64,000 bases of DNA from assembly GCF_008831285.2 (NCBI RefSeq), contig NC_045149.1:17933035-17997034 (forward strand), written 5' to 3'. Shown here piece after piece: positions 39,260-50,756 of this stretch. Source of the DNA: Nymphaea colorata (lineage: Eukaryota > Streptophyta > Magnoliopsida > Nymphaeales > Nymphaeaceae). Below the pieces are notes generated by a model that did not search any database, was not told where the DNA came from, and worked only from the letters and a program-made list of their open reading frames with translations. The position numbers were made by a program, and so were the translations under genes. Numbering within the stretch: position 1 is the first letter of the stretch; the number at the start of each line of letters is the position of its first letter.

Positions 39260-42200
39260 AGAGGCTTTAAACACAAAGCCTCTAACAAGAAAATCTGAAA
39301 AGTAAAATCCATATGTGAAATTAAAGCAGAAAGGTGGTCTCTTAAATGGAAAAAAAGAGAAATTTCTAAAGACCTGCTAGCTAGCTAGTTTGTGGATCTG
39401 TCAGCTCTTGAGGAAAGGAACTTTTGGATTATAATTTGTCTTCTCTGATAAACCCAAAAGGAGTAGGCATGGTAGTGCAGATGGCTCTGTCAGCCGGTCG
39501 CTATATAGTTTAAGGCTTCAACCATCGGCCTGTATCGGGCCGTACCGGCCACAGAAAAAGGCAAATAACCTTTTCTTATTATTTTCTTCCGAGTTGAGAT
39601 GCTGTTTATGTCAATGATTGTTGACGACAGGAGTAAAGTAATCTCCTGAAACGTCCAACCGAGACAAGTTAAGCTGTGATTATTGATCGCTGGTGAGACG
39701 CTCCGCTCAAGAAGAAACTTGCCTTTTTGTCAGGAAAAAGTTTCTCCAAGAGCATGTACATACTAGCATTTCTTTGATTGGCACAGGATAAGCGACAGTT
39801 TTCTGCACTACCCACCATCAATTTCTTGATGATTATCGCCAACAGTACTAATTGCGCAATCTGCAGCTATAGCCAGTGCCTGGAGGTGAAGAACGTGGTT
39901 AATTATAATCTGCATTGGAGCCCACCTTCAAAGTTCCGAGATCATGATATATATATATATATGATAAAAACGTCTGTCACACAGCTGTTAAATCACGTCT
40001 TTTGTTGAAAAAAGTATGATGTAATTATGATCGTCTTCTCTTGCTTTCCCTGAAAAATTGTACAAATATAATGCTTGATTGATTATGAACTTAAGAACAT
40101 GAGGGTAGGAGATGAAGGGGGACTCCTTCCTAAACCATGATCCTCAGAGATGCAACAGTCTCTTCTTTCATGCTTTGTCTGCTAAATTTTCTCTGTCAGC
40201 TGCCATCTGTGTGGAGATCCTTTCCCCTGAAATGGCGGTTCAAATTGGGGAGTGGGCCTCGCAATTAGTGTTGTCCCTGTTTGCAGCAGCCCGTTCATCA
40301 CCTTAATTTTGTTTCCATCCTGAATTGACTGTTCTTTGTCTCCACATGAAAATTGACGGTTACTCTGGTTCTTACAGAAACACGAAGCAAGGAACAAGGA
40401 AAAATAATGGATTTTGTGATTGTATCTAATAGGACCACCTAAATCTGGGCTGACAATTGAAAAAGGACAAGGAAAAAAAAAAGCGAAAGAAAAAAATAAG
40501 GATCACAATCTATTTCCTGCAAGTTTAACCTTAGTTTCAGAGATAATGTAACTGCAAAAAATTATTTATGTGATCAACCATGTAATTTGCGTCTACATGG
40601 TCAGATTTGATAAGGTGAAACCATAAGATTTTGAGGACGTATAGGCAGCATTTGATATCTTGAAGATTTGAAATACTGTGGATTTAAAATCAGACCTTTC
40701 ACCTTCAATTTTAAATTCAATCTTTTTCCAATGCAAAGAAGTAAAATAAGGATCTTAAGTGGTTCCATAAACCATGGATTTTACGATTAATCTTTTGTCA
40801 CATCAGCAAAAGCATGTCACATCAGTTCAGATCAGATCCATGGATTGCAAATCTGGAATAATCATACGCCTCCACAGGCTTTGAGATTAGGCTTTTACCA
40901 TATCAGAACTGTCAAAACTCATAAGGACTAACAACTTTCTAGGAAAATTTTCTCCGGTTAATTTGATGAACGCCAAACAAGCCAACTTCCTCCTTTGGAA
41001 AGCAATTAATCAGTCAGCTACTTGTCTGTTTAGTTGGATAAATGATTTTCTCCAAACATCTAATGAGAAAACAAGCCTACGGCTATGGGTAACAACAGTC
41101 CCCAGCATTCCATGAGCCATCTCCATCTGTTTCCAACCCTGGGAAAATCGACGGGAGAAGGAAGCCAAAGGGAAAAGATATTCTGAAACAAGAAATAATA
41201 GAAGGCGATATATAAAACGTGCCATTGTGAAATTTCTCTGATTTTCTACTGGAAAAAGGTTTTCCAGACTATGAAGCCCGTGGTATCCTGCCATTTTAAT
41301 GCTCAAGATTTTCCACGTTGCTATCTTTATGGTCATTACCGACGCTGAATTCAAAAATAGAAAGAAAAAAGGCCGACAAAATCACCCACTGATTGTAACA
41401 TGTCAATATAAAACACCATATTATATTTTCTGGTTGGTGCACCATCCCTTTACACCAATAAGTCTCTCTCCCTCTCTCTCTCTCGAGAGAAATGTATAAA
41501 AAGTATAAGAAGGAAACTGGTTCCAATCCAAGGTATATCCGAGGAACTTTATGGCTTTATTCCAGAAGAAGAGAGGGGAAACAAAGGGGCGGACACTGAA
41601 ACTTCATAAATCTCAACTAACCACCAACAGGGTATCTAGATTATTGCCACAGGTATGGCGAGGTTTTAGAAGATCTTACGATATTTATGAGAAAAACAAG
41701 TAAAAAGAAAATACCTAGACAATTTCGTCAGATTTTTTGAAAACCTCAGCAAAAATGAATATTTTGTATTTTTCACGATTTTTCAGTTTTGTATTAGTTT
41801 CTCATTTTCTATTTTCTGGGTTTTTTATTTTTTTAATTTGCCGAGATTTTTGCAAGATTTTTTCTGAGAAGAACGACTTCGAGAAAAATCTTGCCGACAT
41901 TTTTTCGAGAATGGTACTTATGACAATAATTTACATATGACAAAGAAGAGCATAATTCACGTATGACAAAAGAAGAGGTGGTGTGTTGCAAGGAGATATT
42001 CCTTTGTGCATGTTTCGAATATCCAGCTCTTAACCTTTTTAAAAGAGAGTGTTGTCATGGTCGATCGCTTCCAAGATCATGATGATCAATATCATACACG
42101 TAAAGTGGCTGATCATTAACGATCCTCAGTGCGTCCATTGGCCCACTTAAAAAAATACTTAGCAAAAGCTTTCACTCTTTTCTTTTCTTTTCTTTTTATT

Positions 42201-43280
42201 GTTTATTACAAGCAAAACCCATATCTTAATTTGAAGACCTTCGTTGTTTCTATCTCTCTCAATCGTAACCATGGCCACATGCACAAGCTTCGCCAACATG
42301 CCTATCACCTCACCGAGCAATTGAAATCCGCCGGCTCCCGGATGTTGCCGGCCGATGACTAAAACTCGAAAAAGGTTCTCCGAACAATAGTTTCCACAAA
42401 GCTATTAGCAATAGATGGCAACATTGACAGTTTTTTGTAGTTTTAGCGGCAGTTTATGGGTTTCTCGGTGATCATTTTTAAATTTTTGGCCGTCAGACAA
42501 CATCTAACAGCGACAAATTTCAGATTTTAATGATAGCCAAATTTAACAACTCAATAATGTGAAACAACTGAGAAAATCTTTTTGTTGTTAAATACTAATT
42601 AGGTTAAATGAGAAAAAGATGTTGTCTGGTAGCCTCATTATTGAGTTATAATAATACCCTTTTATGTGCATAAAATGTAAGTACCGCATAAGTGAATGAA
42701 CTAATCTCAATCATGTCACACTGAGATCAATCTCAATCATTTCACACAGAGATCCAATGTTTAAAACAGTATTGCCAGCTCACAAAAAGTAAAAAAGAAA
42801 TACAAGTGCGCGTCAATAGTTTGGGGGATGTCAACTTTAAATAGCTACTCACATTTTGGGAGAAATTATGTTATTGATAGAAAGCATTAGTCTTTAACAT
42901 AAAATAATAATACTACCTCTCTTAGAGCAAAGATATTTTTTGTCGGCCATGGAAGGAATGATTCTTTATGAGTTTGAAATATAAGTGATTTTTTTTTTTG
43001 GGTTAACTTTTAAGCATGAATGGCAAACCCTACAATAATCGCCTGAGTCGGATTAAGATCGTTCACTTACTGGGTCACAGGTTAGGACCCAAGCGATCTA
43101 CACCAAGACTCTGCCGCGACTCGGTTAACTTGGTTGACTCGGCCAAGACTCAGCTAACTCGAACTTAGTTTTGGCAATGTAAAACTAAATTAATGATAAA
43201 ATATGATTTTGATTCATTTTTTTCTTTCTTGAATAAGTATAGAAAGACCAAAAAAGGGCAGAGGAAGCTGAATTGGTTGG

Positions 43281-43281
43281 T

Positions 43282-43324
<43 letters not shown>
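43281..43324. repeat. Compound (CT)n(AT)n microsatellite
   Basis: A CT run passes directly into an AT run, like the AT/AG tract at 7251-7367. Confidence 0.95.
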
Positions 43325-44674
43325 TCCTTTGCGAAGAAGAGTGGACCATTTGTTGAGGGTTTTGCCTTTTTGGCAATCCCCAAACTCAAAAACCCAAACC
43401 AACCTTGTTCTCTCTCTCTTTCAGACCCCTAAAGTGGTAGGTCGGGTCATCTGTGACTTCCCAACACCGGAGAAAACATACCTTTTTTATATTTTAATGA
43501 TTTCACTAAGTCTTTGAGTAGTTAATTAGATCATTTGAGGAAAAAATAGAAAGAAAGAGAGAGCTAGAGTCTGTAACTCAGTTGCATGTCGATAGTCTCA
43601 TTCTTAATATTTGACCCAACCGAGTCACCGCCGACCTGGTTAGCTGCCGATCCAAGTCGGATTTCTGAGTTTGCCAACTATGCTTTTCAGAACCCATGAT
43701 TCATTATCTGCCCAAAATTTTGGCACTTTTTGAATTTAAAAAATATATATATATAGCTGGTTAGATTACATATGTTGATTTACAAATTAAGTGACAGTTC
43801 TTTTTAAGGGGCATATTGTAACTGGTTGAACTAGGAAGCTATAAAGAGGCAGGACTCTAATTCGATTTTCATAAGCATTATATTCCCCCACCTTAAATAG
43901 TGGGGGTGTGCTATTTAAGTTAAAATATATACTATTACCATTGTTAATGCCGAAGCAGCCCCGGACCTCAGAGGTAGGGAAGATTGAGCGGGAGTAGAGG
44001 GGACGGCACCTTTCAGCCACTTTTCCAGGTGACACCAAGTTGTGTAAATTATGTGACCGTTTTTAAAAAAAACGTGAACGAAGTGATGTCAGTATATCTA
44101 CAAACAAATGAAAAACCCAGGTTAATTGAAAGTTTTAGGTTCATGAAAACTAAGTACCTTCTTGTAAAATTTACTCAATAAAATAACATTAAAATTTTGC
44201 AGATGTCAATAAAAATACTTTGGGTTTAACTGGCCCAACAATTATCAGAACAGGTTTGGTTTTGATCGATCAACAGTCTAGATCCAGCCAACCTGAAACA
44301 AAATGAAAGTTTATGCATTTTTTTTTTTGCATATAAGCTTCTAGCATAAAGGCTTAAGCTGATACCCGAATCAAATGCCCCCTGCCACAGCTCTATGAAC
44401 CAAAAGTTCACAAGTTTAATATAAGCAGCAGCCATAAAATAATGCCGAAACAAGAGCAAAGGCCAATGAGCACTGAAACCCAAGAGATATGATCACAACA
44501 TCATTGCCACTGCCTGAGACAGATGACAGAGTACCATCCTTTCCAGTCCTTAGTACAGGGAGTACAAATCAGATCTAAAGAGTTGACATAATTCTTACAA
44601 AAACCACTTTGAACTCATGTTTTTATGCATGCAGACCTTTCAGATGCCATATATCCAGATGATGGACTTAGCAG

Positions 44675-47600
44675 CTAGACAGGGGAAAGGTCTACGACAC
44701 CTGCAACAAGCAGACAACCTACGCAGAGTTAGTAAGACATAATAATAGCTCGAGTACAACATGGAAAGATATGCATGCCTGTGGTTGTGACTATTATACA
44801 GATATCCTGATGGACCCATTAGTACCATGATAAACTCAAATTTACTTGGCTTCTTTACAAGCAAGAAAATGGACGACCACAACATTCATGAGTAATTAAC
44901 AAGCAAATATAGAAGAATACGAGAACACAGAACTTATGTGGCAGGCTAAATGATCCTATTTCTTCGAAGAGAATAAGCACAAAGTTTCACATTAGTGTTA
45001 AGAACGGCTGAGTAAGGACCAATCTAGAAGATCTAAGCACATCTTACTGGATACAGACTGCCATAGCCCCATCCAGTCTAAATGCCTCAACTGTGTGCAT
45101 TATCAATTACTTGCAATCCAATTCTGTGCCACTAAAATGGGTTTCAAACCAAAGTTAGAAAATGAAAGAAACCAAGGAAAAAAAGCCTTGATTTTGGCCT
45201 CCTACAAATGATTTTAGTTTTAAAGCTATTAAAATCTAATCTTAGTTCTAAAACTATTAAAATCTAGTTACTCCATGAAGTATACCAGCGTGCTTGCAAA
45301 GAGCAACTTCCACATATATGTCTACGGGAGTTGCTCATTCTGAAGAATATATTTTCATATACTTCTCTCAAATTTTCTTTTATAAGATCAAGGAATCCAA
45401 TTCAAAAGAGGACCCACACTACCATAAGTAGTATTTGGGCAACAACATACCACATGCCAGCCTCCCTCCTGCATTACCAGTTGTAAGACTAAGCTCATGT
45501 CCACCTGTGCACAGATGGTTGTAATAGAATCAGGATGAGAAGAAATTGAGAACAGCAACACAGATAAAAGTTAACAAGCTCAACATTTAAAATGAGTCCA
45601 CTTTTTCTAGCATAATAATGATAAGCTTTACCCTTTCCCAGATCATCTTCAAGCTCATGGACAACAAAAGCCCTTCCAATAACTGAATCAGGCCCACTCA
45701 GTGGTATCTGCAACACAAGCAGGAGCCATATGAGCTGAAACCGAATGAAACATAGAAACTGCTACTCTGCTAGTAGTATCAATAATCAGATAACATTTTT
45801 ACCTGATTATCCACGATAGTTGCCTCAGCTACTCCTTCTAATTAACTCAAACTGCGAGAAACAGTCACAAAGGTAAGCATCTGAGATAACAATAGTTAGC
45901 TCTACAGTTAGAGAGAGAGAGAGTATCGTCAGAGTTAGCTAATGTGTTCCCCAGGTCGCCCACATGGCGGATTTCATCCTCAGGAGCACCATGAGTATGA
46001 TTGTTAAGATTGAAATGTGTTCCTATTCATCCATTTTAACCAGACAAATTTAAATTGATGACATTATAACAGCATTAGGGAAAAAACCATGCATGATGCA
46101 AAAGTTCTTTTCGTTCCAAAATATAGCAAAATAGATTGGCGCCAGCCTGTTGATATGCAGCCATTTGTAGTATCTCCAAATTCATGCTGAGGCAAAGAAC
46201 ACCCAAGACGTTAAGCTGTTGAAGTAATGCAAATAAAAAACAGCTAAAGAAAAGGAAAATATATATGGTGCATTTCTCACAAGATGGAAACCATGCTTTC
46301 CAGGAGCAAGTCCAGTAACACGAACTTGAACCGTTATTGGACCTGCTAACAGTGGCCAAGGAGAATCAAGACGAGAAAATAAGCTATGTTGTTCTGAAAA
46401 GCACAGAAATAGGACGAAACCTAAGCTCCTTGGCATCATAAGTTTTATCCACAGCAGGAGTCCAGCAGGTCATAGTGACAGTATCAATTCCTACAGGTAT
46501 CGATATATTAAATGGAATATCACTAAAAGGAATCAACATCTGAAGAACCAAGTCCTTCCCCATTTCATTCTTGTGTTATGACATCAAGGTATGATACTGT
46601 TGCAACTGCAAATTCTGTTTTCTGGACATCACTTGTCAACTGTCATTTTTCGATGGTAAGTTCAGAATAATTAATATATGGCTTTCATTATATTAGCGAT
46701 TATAGAAGGAGAAGATGTCATGCAACTTCTGCTGACCCTTGGTTCACTTGATGCTATTGTCATTGGTGAGGAGACATCAAATCTGACAGTGCCGCAGGGT
46801 GATATTAGTAGATATGAGCGAACGTTCCAGTCCAAGACCTAAGACTACTTCCATAAAGCGGTGGAACCTAAGTAAGCCAGTTGAAAGGACAAGACGGTCA
46901 TCTTTCAAAGACCTAAGACTACTTCCATAAGGCACTGAGAGAAGAATTCAGGCCTTTCGAGCTAAAAACGCCACCATTTTTCGCCAGTTGAAAGGACAAG
47001 ACGGTCATCTTTCATGGAGCACTTCCAATCAAAGAATGGCCTCTTTGGTAGAACAAAGAAGCAAGTTCTGGGAATGAAACGTATGCTTCTGAACTTTAAC
47101 CATTCGTTAGATGTCATTAGACAAATGACAGTGGAAAATTTTCCTTTCAAGGTTCTACGTTGGTATGGGCTGCCATTAGAAGAAGCTCCAGGAATTGGAG
47201 TTGGGAACAGTTATGCGATTCTTGGTCACTGTTAAGCAGCATTGTTCCCATAGCAACATTACTATCAGGACATCTGACACAGTCGTGTTTACTACATTCA
47301 GACACTAGACTAGGCAAACGAACCCTCTGTTCCAGTTTCATGATGCAAGGATAATTCACCATGTAATCACCATCGAACCTCTAGGCGAACTGCTTATGAA
47401 GAGGCTACAAATGGGTGCAGGAAAGTCAGAGTTATAGTATATTGCCAGGGACAGTTGAAGGTAAGATGGATGGACAACCATGTAAGTTTTACTAAAATAA
47501 ACAACTTCTTGTACGTCTAAAGGTAACCTCTAAAGTCTTAAAGTCATCTCGTGTCATGGCCTGACCATCTATCCACTGAATTGCTACCATTATGCAAATT

Positions 47601-48295
47601 AATCCCCAGAAAGATGCTCGTGCAACACATTCAGACGCGTCCAAACCAGGAAAAGGTGCTTTACAGTAGAGGTTCCGTAACATCTTAAGATCTCGAGGCA
47701 ATAATTCCCTGTACACCGACCGCAGAGGATATAAGAGACGCCAATTTCACCACGCACAAAGCAAAATAGACAGAGCAGCTACCATTTATAGAAGATAGCT
47801 AACTTAGACTATCCATCAAGCAAAGGTTGGAATCAAATTCACACCAACCACCTCATTCCCCCTTGTTCTAACAAAGAAACATGCAGTCCATAACGAAGAA
47901 GCAATAAGAACAGCCAGAAACAACAATTAGACAACTTCCAGCATTACAATCCAAACACCAAACAATGCCAGAACTCCACAAATCACAAAGATAAAACAAA
48001 GGAAAGGCAAACCGTCGTCCTCCTGCGTCAGGGTAACCACTCCTTCGACCTGGGAGGTCCCCTTGAGCACAGCCACGGCCTTCTTGCTAGCCGCTACGAT
48101 GGTCAGAGGCCGAGCAGGGGAAGCAATTACGGTGGTGACGGCGAGCTTCAACGGGCGAACGATGGGTCTGAAAGTGTGGCTATTAAAAGAAGAGGAAAAT
48201 AGTTTAGAAGAAGAAGGAGAAGCGGATGGAAAGAAAGAAGGAAGCATATGAGAAGAAGCCGACGGAGCCGCCGGGAAGACGCTGCTGGCAGCCAT
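44675..48295 (-). CDS. CSD2: Chloroplast Cu/Zn superoxide dismutase (CSD2 type)
   Basis: Eight minus-strand exons are 48295-48013, 46342-46281, 46186-46147, 46022-45927, 45834-45803, 45707-45632, 45504-45451 and 44700-44675. Joined they encode 222 residues in frame. Residues 1 to about 67 are Ser-rich and lack acidic residues, as a plastid transit peptide should; the mature enzyme starts near [12 protein letters not shown]. Copper ligands are His114, His116, bridging His131 and His188; zinc ligands are His139, His148 and Asp151. The disulfide is Cys125-Cys214 and the active-site Arg is 211. The enzyme turns superoxide into peroxide and oxygen in the stroma. Oddities: intron 3 begins with GC, intron 4 begins with AT, and the last residues are VVDLSPV rather than the common VIGLTPV. 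A miR398-like site lies in exon 4. Whether the gene still makes a full mRNA is uncertain. Confidence 0.85.
45943..45964 (-). promoter_or_regulatory. Putative miR398 target site in CSD2 exon 4
   Basis: The minus strand reads TGTGGGCGACC then TGGGGAACACA. From my knowledge of miR398 (starting UGUGUUCUCAGG), the GAACACA end pairs perfectly with its seed. The rest pairs with one bulged base and one mismatch. It covers codons HVGDLGNT, where miR398 sites lie in CSD genes of other plants. Copper shortage would then lower this mRNA. Confidence 0.65.
46343..48012 (-). other. Intron 1 of CSD2, with an interlocking duplication
   Basis: The intron is 1.67 kb, longer than all other CSD2 introns except the last. 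It has a GT donor and AG acceptor. Its middle (about 46690-47480) is less AT-rich than normal intron sequence and contains two interleaved direct repeats (see 46834-47014). Short open frames on the plus strand (47014-47235) are not assignable. Captured foreign sequence is plausible but unproven. Confidence 0.5.
46834..47014. repeat. Interlocking direct repeats inside CSD2 intron 1
   Basis: AAGACCTAAGACTACTTCCA occurs at 46834 and 46908, 74 bp apart. GCCAGTTGAAAGGACAAGAC occurs at 46876 and 46983, 107 bp apart. Each block is over 20 bp and essentially identical to its partner. The order is x, y, x, y, with extra sequence before the second y. Confidence 0.93.
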
Positions 48296-48569
48296 CCTAG
48301 CCACAGCCGCCTTCTGTCAGGGGAGAAAGGGAGCAGCAAACAGCCACACCCGCCTTCTGATTAGGATCTAGCCACCATCATGCATGAAGTGCATGTCACG
48401 TTTCCATTTTTCCTTGCGCAAGTGTCACAGTACCCCACTTGCAGTAGCGTAGAAAATATGTTACGGATTATCTTCCAAGTTAAATCTTCAGTGACGCGAA
48501 TCCAAAACCTATATCTTATCTTGGACATTTCGCTTACCATACATGTCCAAGGTGAACATTAGCAAAGTA

Positions 48570-48905
48570 CTACTAGTCGAGTCCGCTCGGGCTTGATTTT
48601 GCTCGAAAAAACTGATCAACTCGAGGTTGACTCATTTATAAGGGAGTTGAGTTCGAATTTAAATTTATACTCAAATGTTGAACGAGTCGAGTTTGAATTG
48701 TAAGGACTCGACATTTTTAAACTTGGGTCAGCTCGAGTTAAACGAGTTGACAAGTTAAAAAAGAAACAAGATAAGTTAACATAAACGAATTAAACGAGTT
48801 AAGCGGGTCACTTGTTCTATGAAAATCGAGCTCAAATTTTTTTAATCGCATTGAGCTCAATCTGGCTCAATTTGAGCTAGGATCGGCTCGTGTGCAGCTT
48901 TAGTA
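48570..48905. repeat. Degenerate GAGCTCGA-type interspersed repeat
   Basis: The sequence is made of variants of CTCGAG, GAGTTCGA, AACGAGTT and GGCTCG, ending CTCGTGTGCAGCTTTAG. A similar stretch at 62580-62710 is denser in GAGCTCG. It has no coding capacity. Confidence 0.6.
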
Positions 48906-49918
48906 CTGAACGTGTAGACTCTTTTGCTATTTCTAGCTCTACTGGCATGCATCTGAACCTGACATCCACAGCGCTCCTGAATCCAAACTGTTTGCGACTT
49001 GAATCTGCATCCAATTCCAACCCAACCTTCAACCGAATTTAAATAATTTCAATCTTCTTCAACAGTCAAATTTCCACCGCATACTTAAATTCTTCAATTG
49101 CAGTTTAAATCAAAAGTTTCACTTCCAACTGTGTGGTTCATATTGATCTCAATCTCCCTGTCACTGCAGCCTCTCATCAATGCCAACCATTTTTTACTAT
49201 TGGACTTAATTTCCATATCCAGCACACAGAGGTAGTCAGCAACTTTGTAAATACTTTATATTTTTTAATTACTTTGAATTTTTTTCCCAAAAAAAAATAA
49301 GAATTATGTCCATCGACCAACACGCCGTATCGGCTAGCAAACCGATTCGATACTGACACCGATTCTGATATGCTTGTATGGTTTTTTTTTTATCTCCCTC
49401 AAAAGAGCTTTAAGAAGGAGCGTCCCATGACTTGTCTTGAAAAATACCATCTACCTCTTTGTAACAAACTGGACATGTGTTCGGTAATAATAAAAATATA
49501 TGGTCGAATGTTCTATGGGCGCGGGCATTTGTTTTAAATATAAGAATATGCGCGTTAAATATAGGAAGATACCCTTAGCCTTTTGATATTGTTAAAAAAT
49601 GCACCTAAGTTTTGCACCATTGGTCAAAAATAATATTATGTCAATTAACTAAGTCGTGATTCACTGAAAGGGGAGCGGGAGGGTAATGTAGTAAAATGAC
49701 TGAAGTGCCTCTAATAATGGTAAATTTAAAATTTATTAGTTTACATTGACCTATTTAACTATACCCAATTACATGAATATATGATTTACTATATCCAAAT
49801 TCCTTTGATTTCTTATTGATGAGTAGATAAGCCACGTGAACTTTATTCTCCAGCTTTTGCGCCAGAAAAGCTGTCTATGGGGATACATAGCTTGCATCCG
49901 CTATTAAAACGATACCTT

Positions 49919-50042
49919 AAGTGGCTTTTGGTGATAGTAACAGTATATCACATTTTAAAAATGTTTCATAAATCTACTTCAGTTTTTGAGGTAAATACAT
50001 GAAATTGTAACATATTGTTACTGTTACTAAACGACTCTTTAG
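49919..50042. mobile_element. MITE-like inverted-repeat element, family C
   Basis: The left end is AAGTGGCTTTTGGTGATAGT then AACAGTATATCACA. The right end on the minus strand is AAGAGTCGTTTAGTAACAGT then AACAATATGTTACA. The imperfect inverted repeats are about 35 bp and the interior is non-coding. Confidence 0.55.
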
Positions 50043-50603
50043 TAACGCTAAGATAACAAACGTGTTAAAGGTGTCCATTTCACTAGTGCAAAATATGATC
50101 CGTCACTAAAAATGCCTTTGCTGTGATATTAATCCTTACTATATTCACTGACTTTTATTTCGTGCTAGTGGTTGTGGCAATGAAAGCTTCGGTAACTTTT
50201 TGTCCTTTTTTTTCCTAATGCTTCTTTTGTGTCGCTAAAGGGTTGGGTCTTCTGTATTGCTCTTAACACACCTAAAGACTTGGCGATAACAAAAGGCATG
50301 TTGTGAAACATACACCTACTTTTATGATTAATAAAAGAAAGCACATAAAATTGTTCTCAATAAATTACTTAACCAAATCCAGTGTTGTGAATGTCGATAT
50401 CCGCAAATTATGTACGGGCTCATATCGCCCTATTTTTTTCATTTTGTGAATAAAGAATTCTATGTTTTGAAAAATAATTGAAAATAGTGTAAGTTGATTT
50501 TCGAAATGACAAAAAATTTGGGCTGGAGATAGGGTAAGTATCGGCCAACACAATCCAAGAGTGATACTATCAACTCGTTAAATAAGTAAAAGGTTATCAT
50601 TTT

Positions 50604-50696
50604 ATCCTTTAAAAAAATGCATGCATACAAACTATAAATATAGAAGTAAAATGTTTTTTATCTATATATAGTTTGTATGTATGCATTTTTTTTAAA

Positions 50697-50700
<4 letters not shown>
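50604..50700. repeat. Near-perfect inverted repeat (hairpin) next to a TA tract
   Basis: The left arm (50604-50645) begins ATCCTTTAAAAAAATGCATG. The right arm (50660-50700) is its near-perfect reverse complement, ending TTTTTTTTAAAGGAT. The loop is about 14 bp. The transcript of either strand would fold into a long stem. A TA run (50699-50754) directly abuts the right arm. Confidence 0.85.

Positions 50701-50754
<54 letters not shown>
50699..50754. repeat. (AT)n microsatellite
   Basis: About 56 bp of uninterrupted AT repeats adjoining the hairpin. Confidence 0.97.

Positions 50755-50756
<2 letters not shown>

Larger units (their letters stand above)
33122..44674. other. Long intergenic stretch, MITE- and microsatellite-rich
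   Basis: No protein gene can be supported in 11.5 kb. It holds MITE-like elements (34821-35012; 36808-36961), a SINE-like element on the minus strand (35730-35895), a dispersed pair of related blocks (about 37970-38265 and 40645-40885), an ATAAT-type microsatellite (38578-38604) and TA/CT tracts (36380-36480, 39210-39255, 43281-43324). ACTCGG-rich degenerate repeats lie near 43030-43160 and 43600-43670. The frame at 41010-41354 (minus) is the longest and has no recognisable family. The 3' untranslated region of the SOD gene probably ends near 44600. Confidence 0.55.

Noticed and set aside
41010-41354. 114-residue minus frame as a gene
   Set aside because: It has no recognisable domain, no splice-consistent extension, and is surrounded by MITE-like sequence such as GGAAAAAGGTTTTCC.
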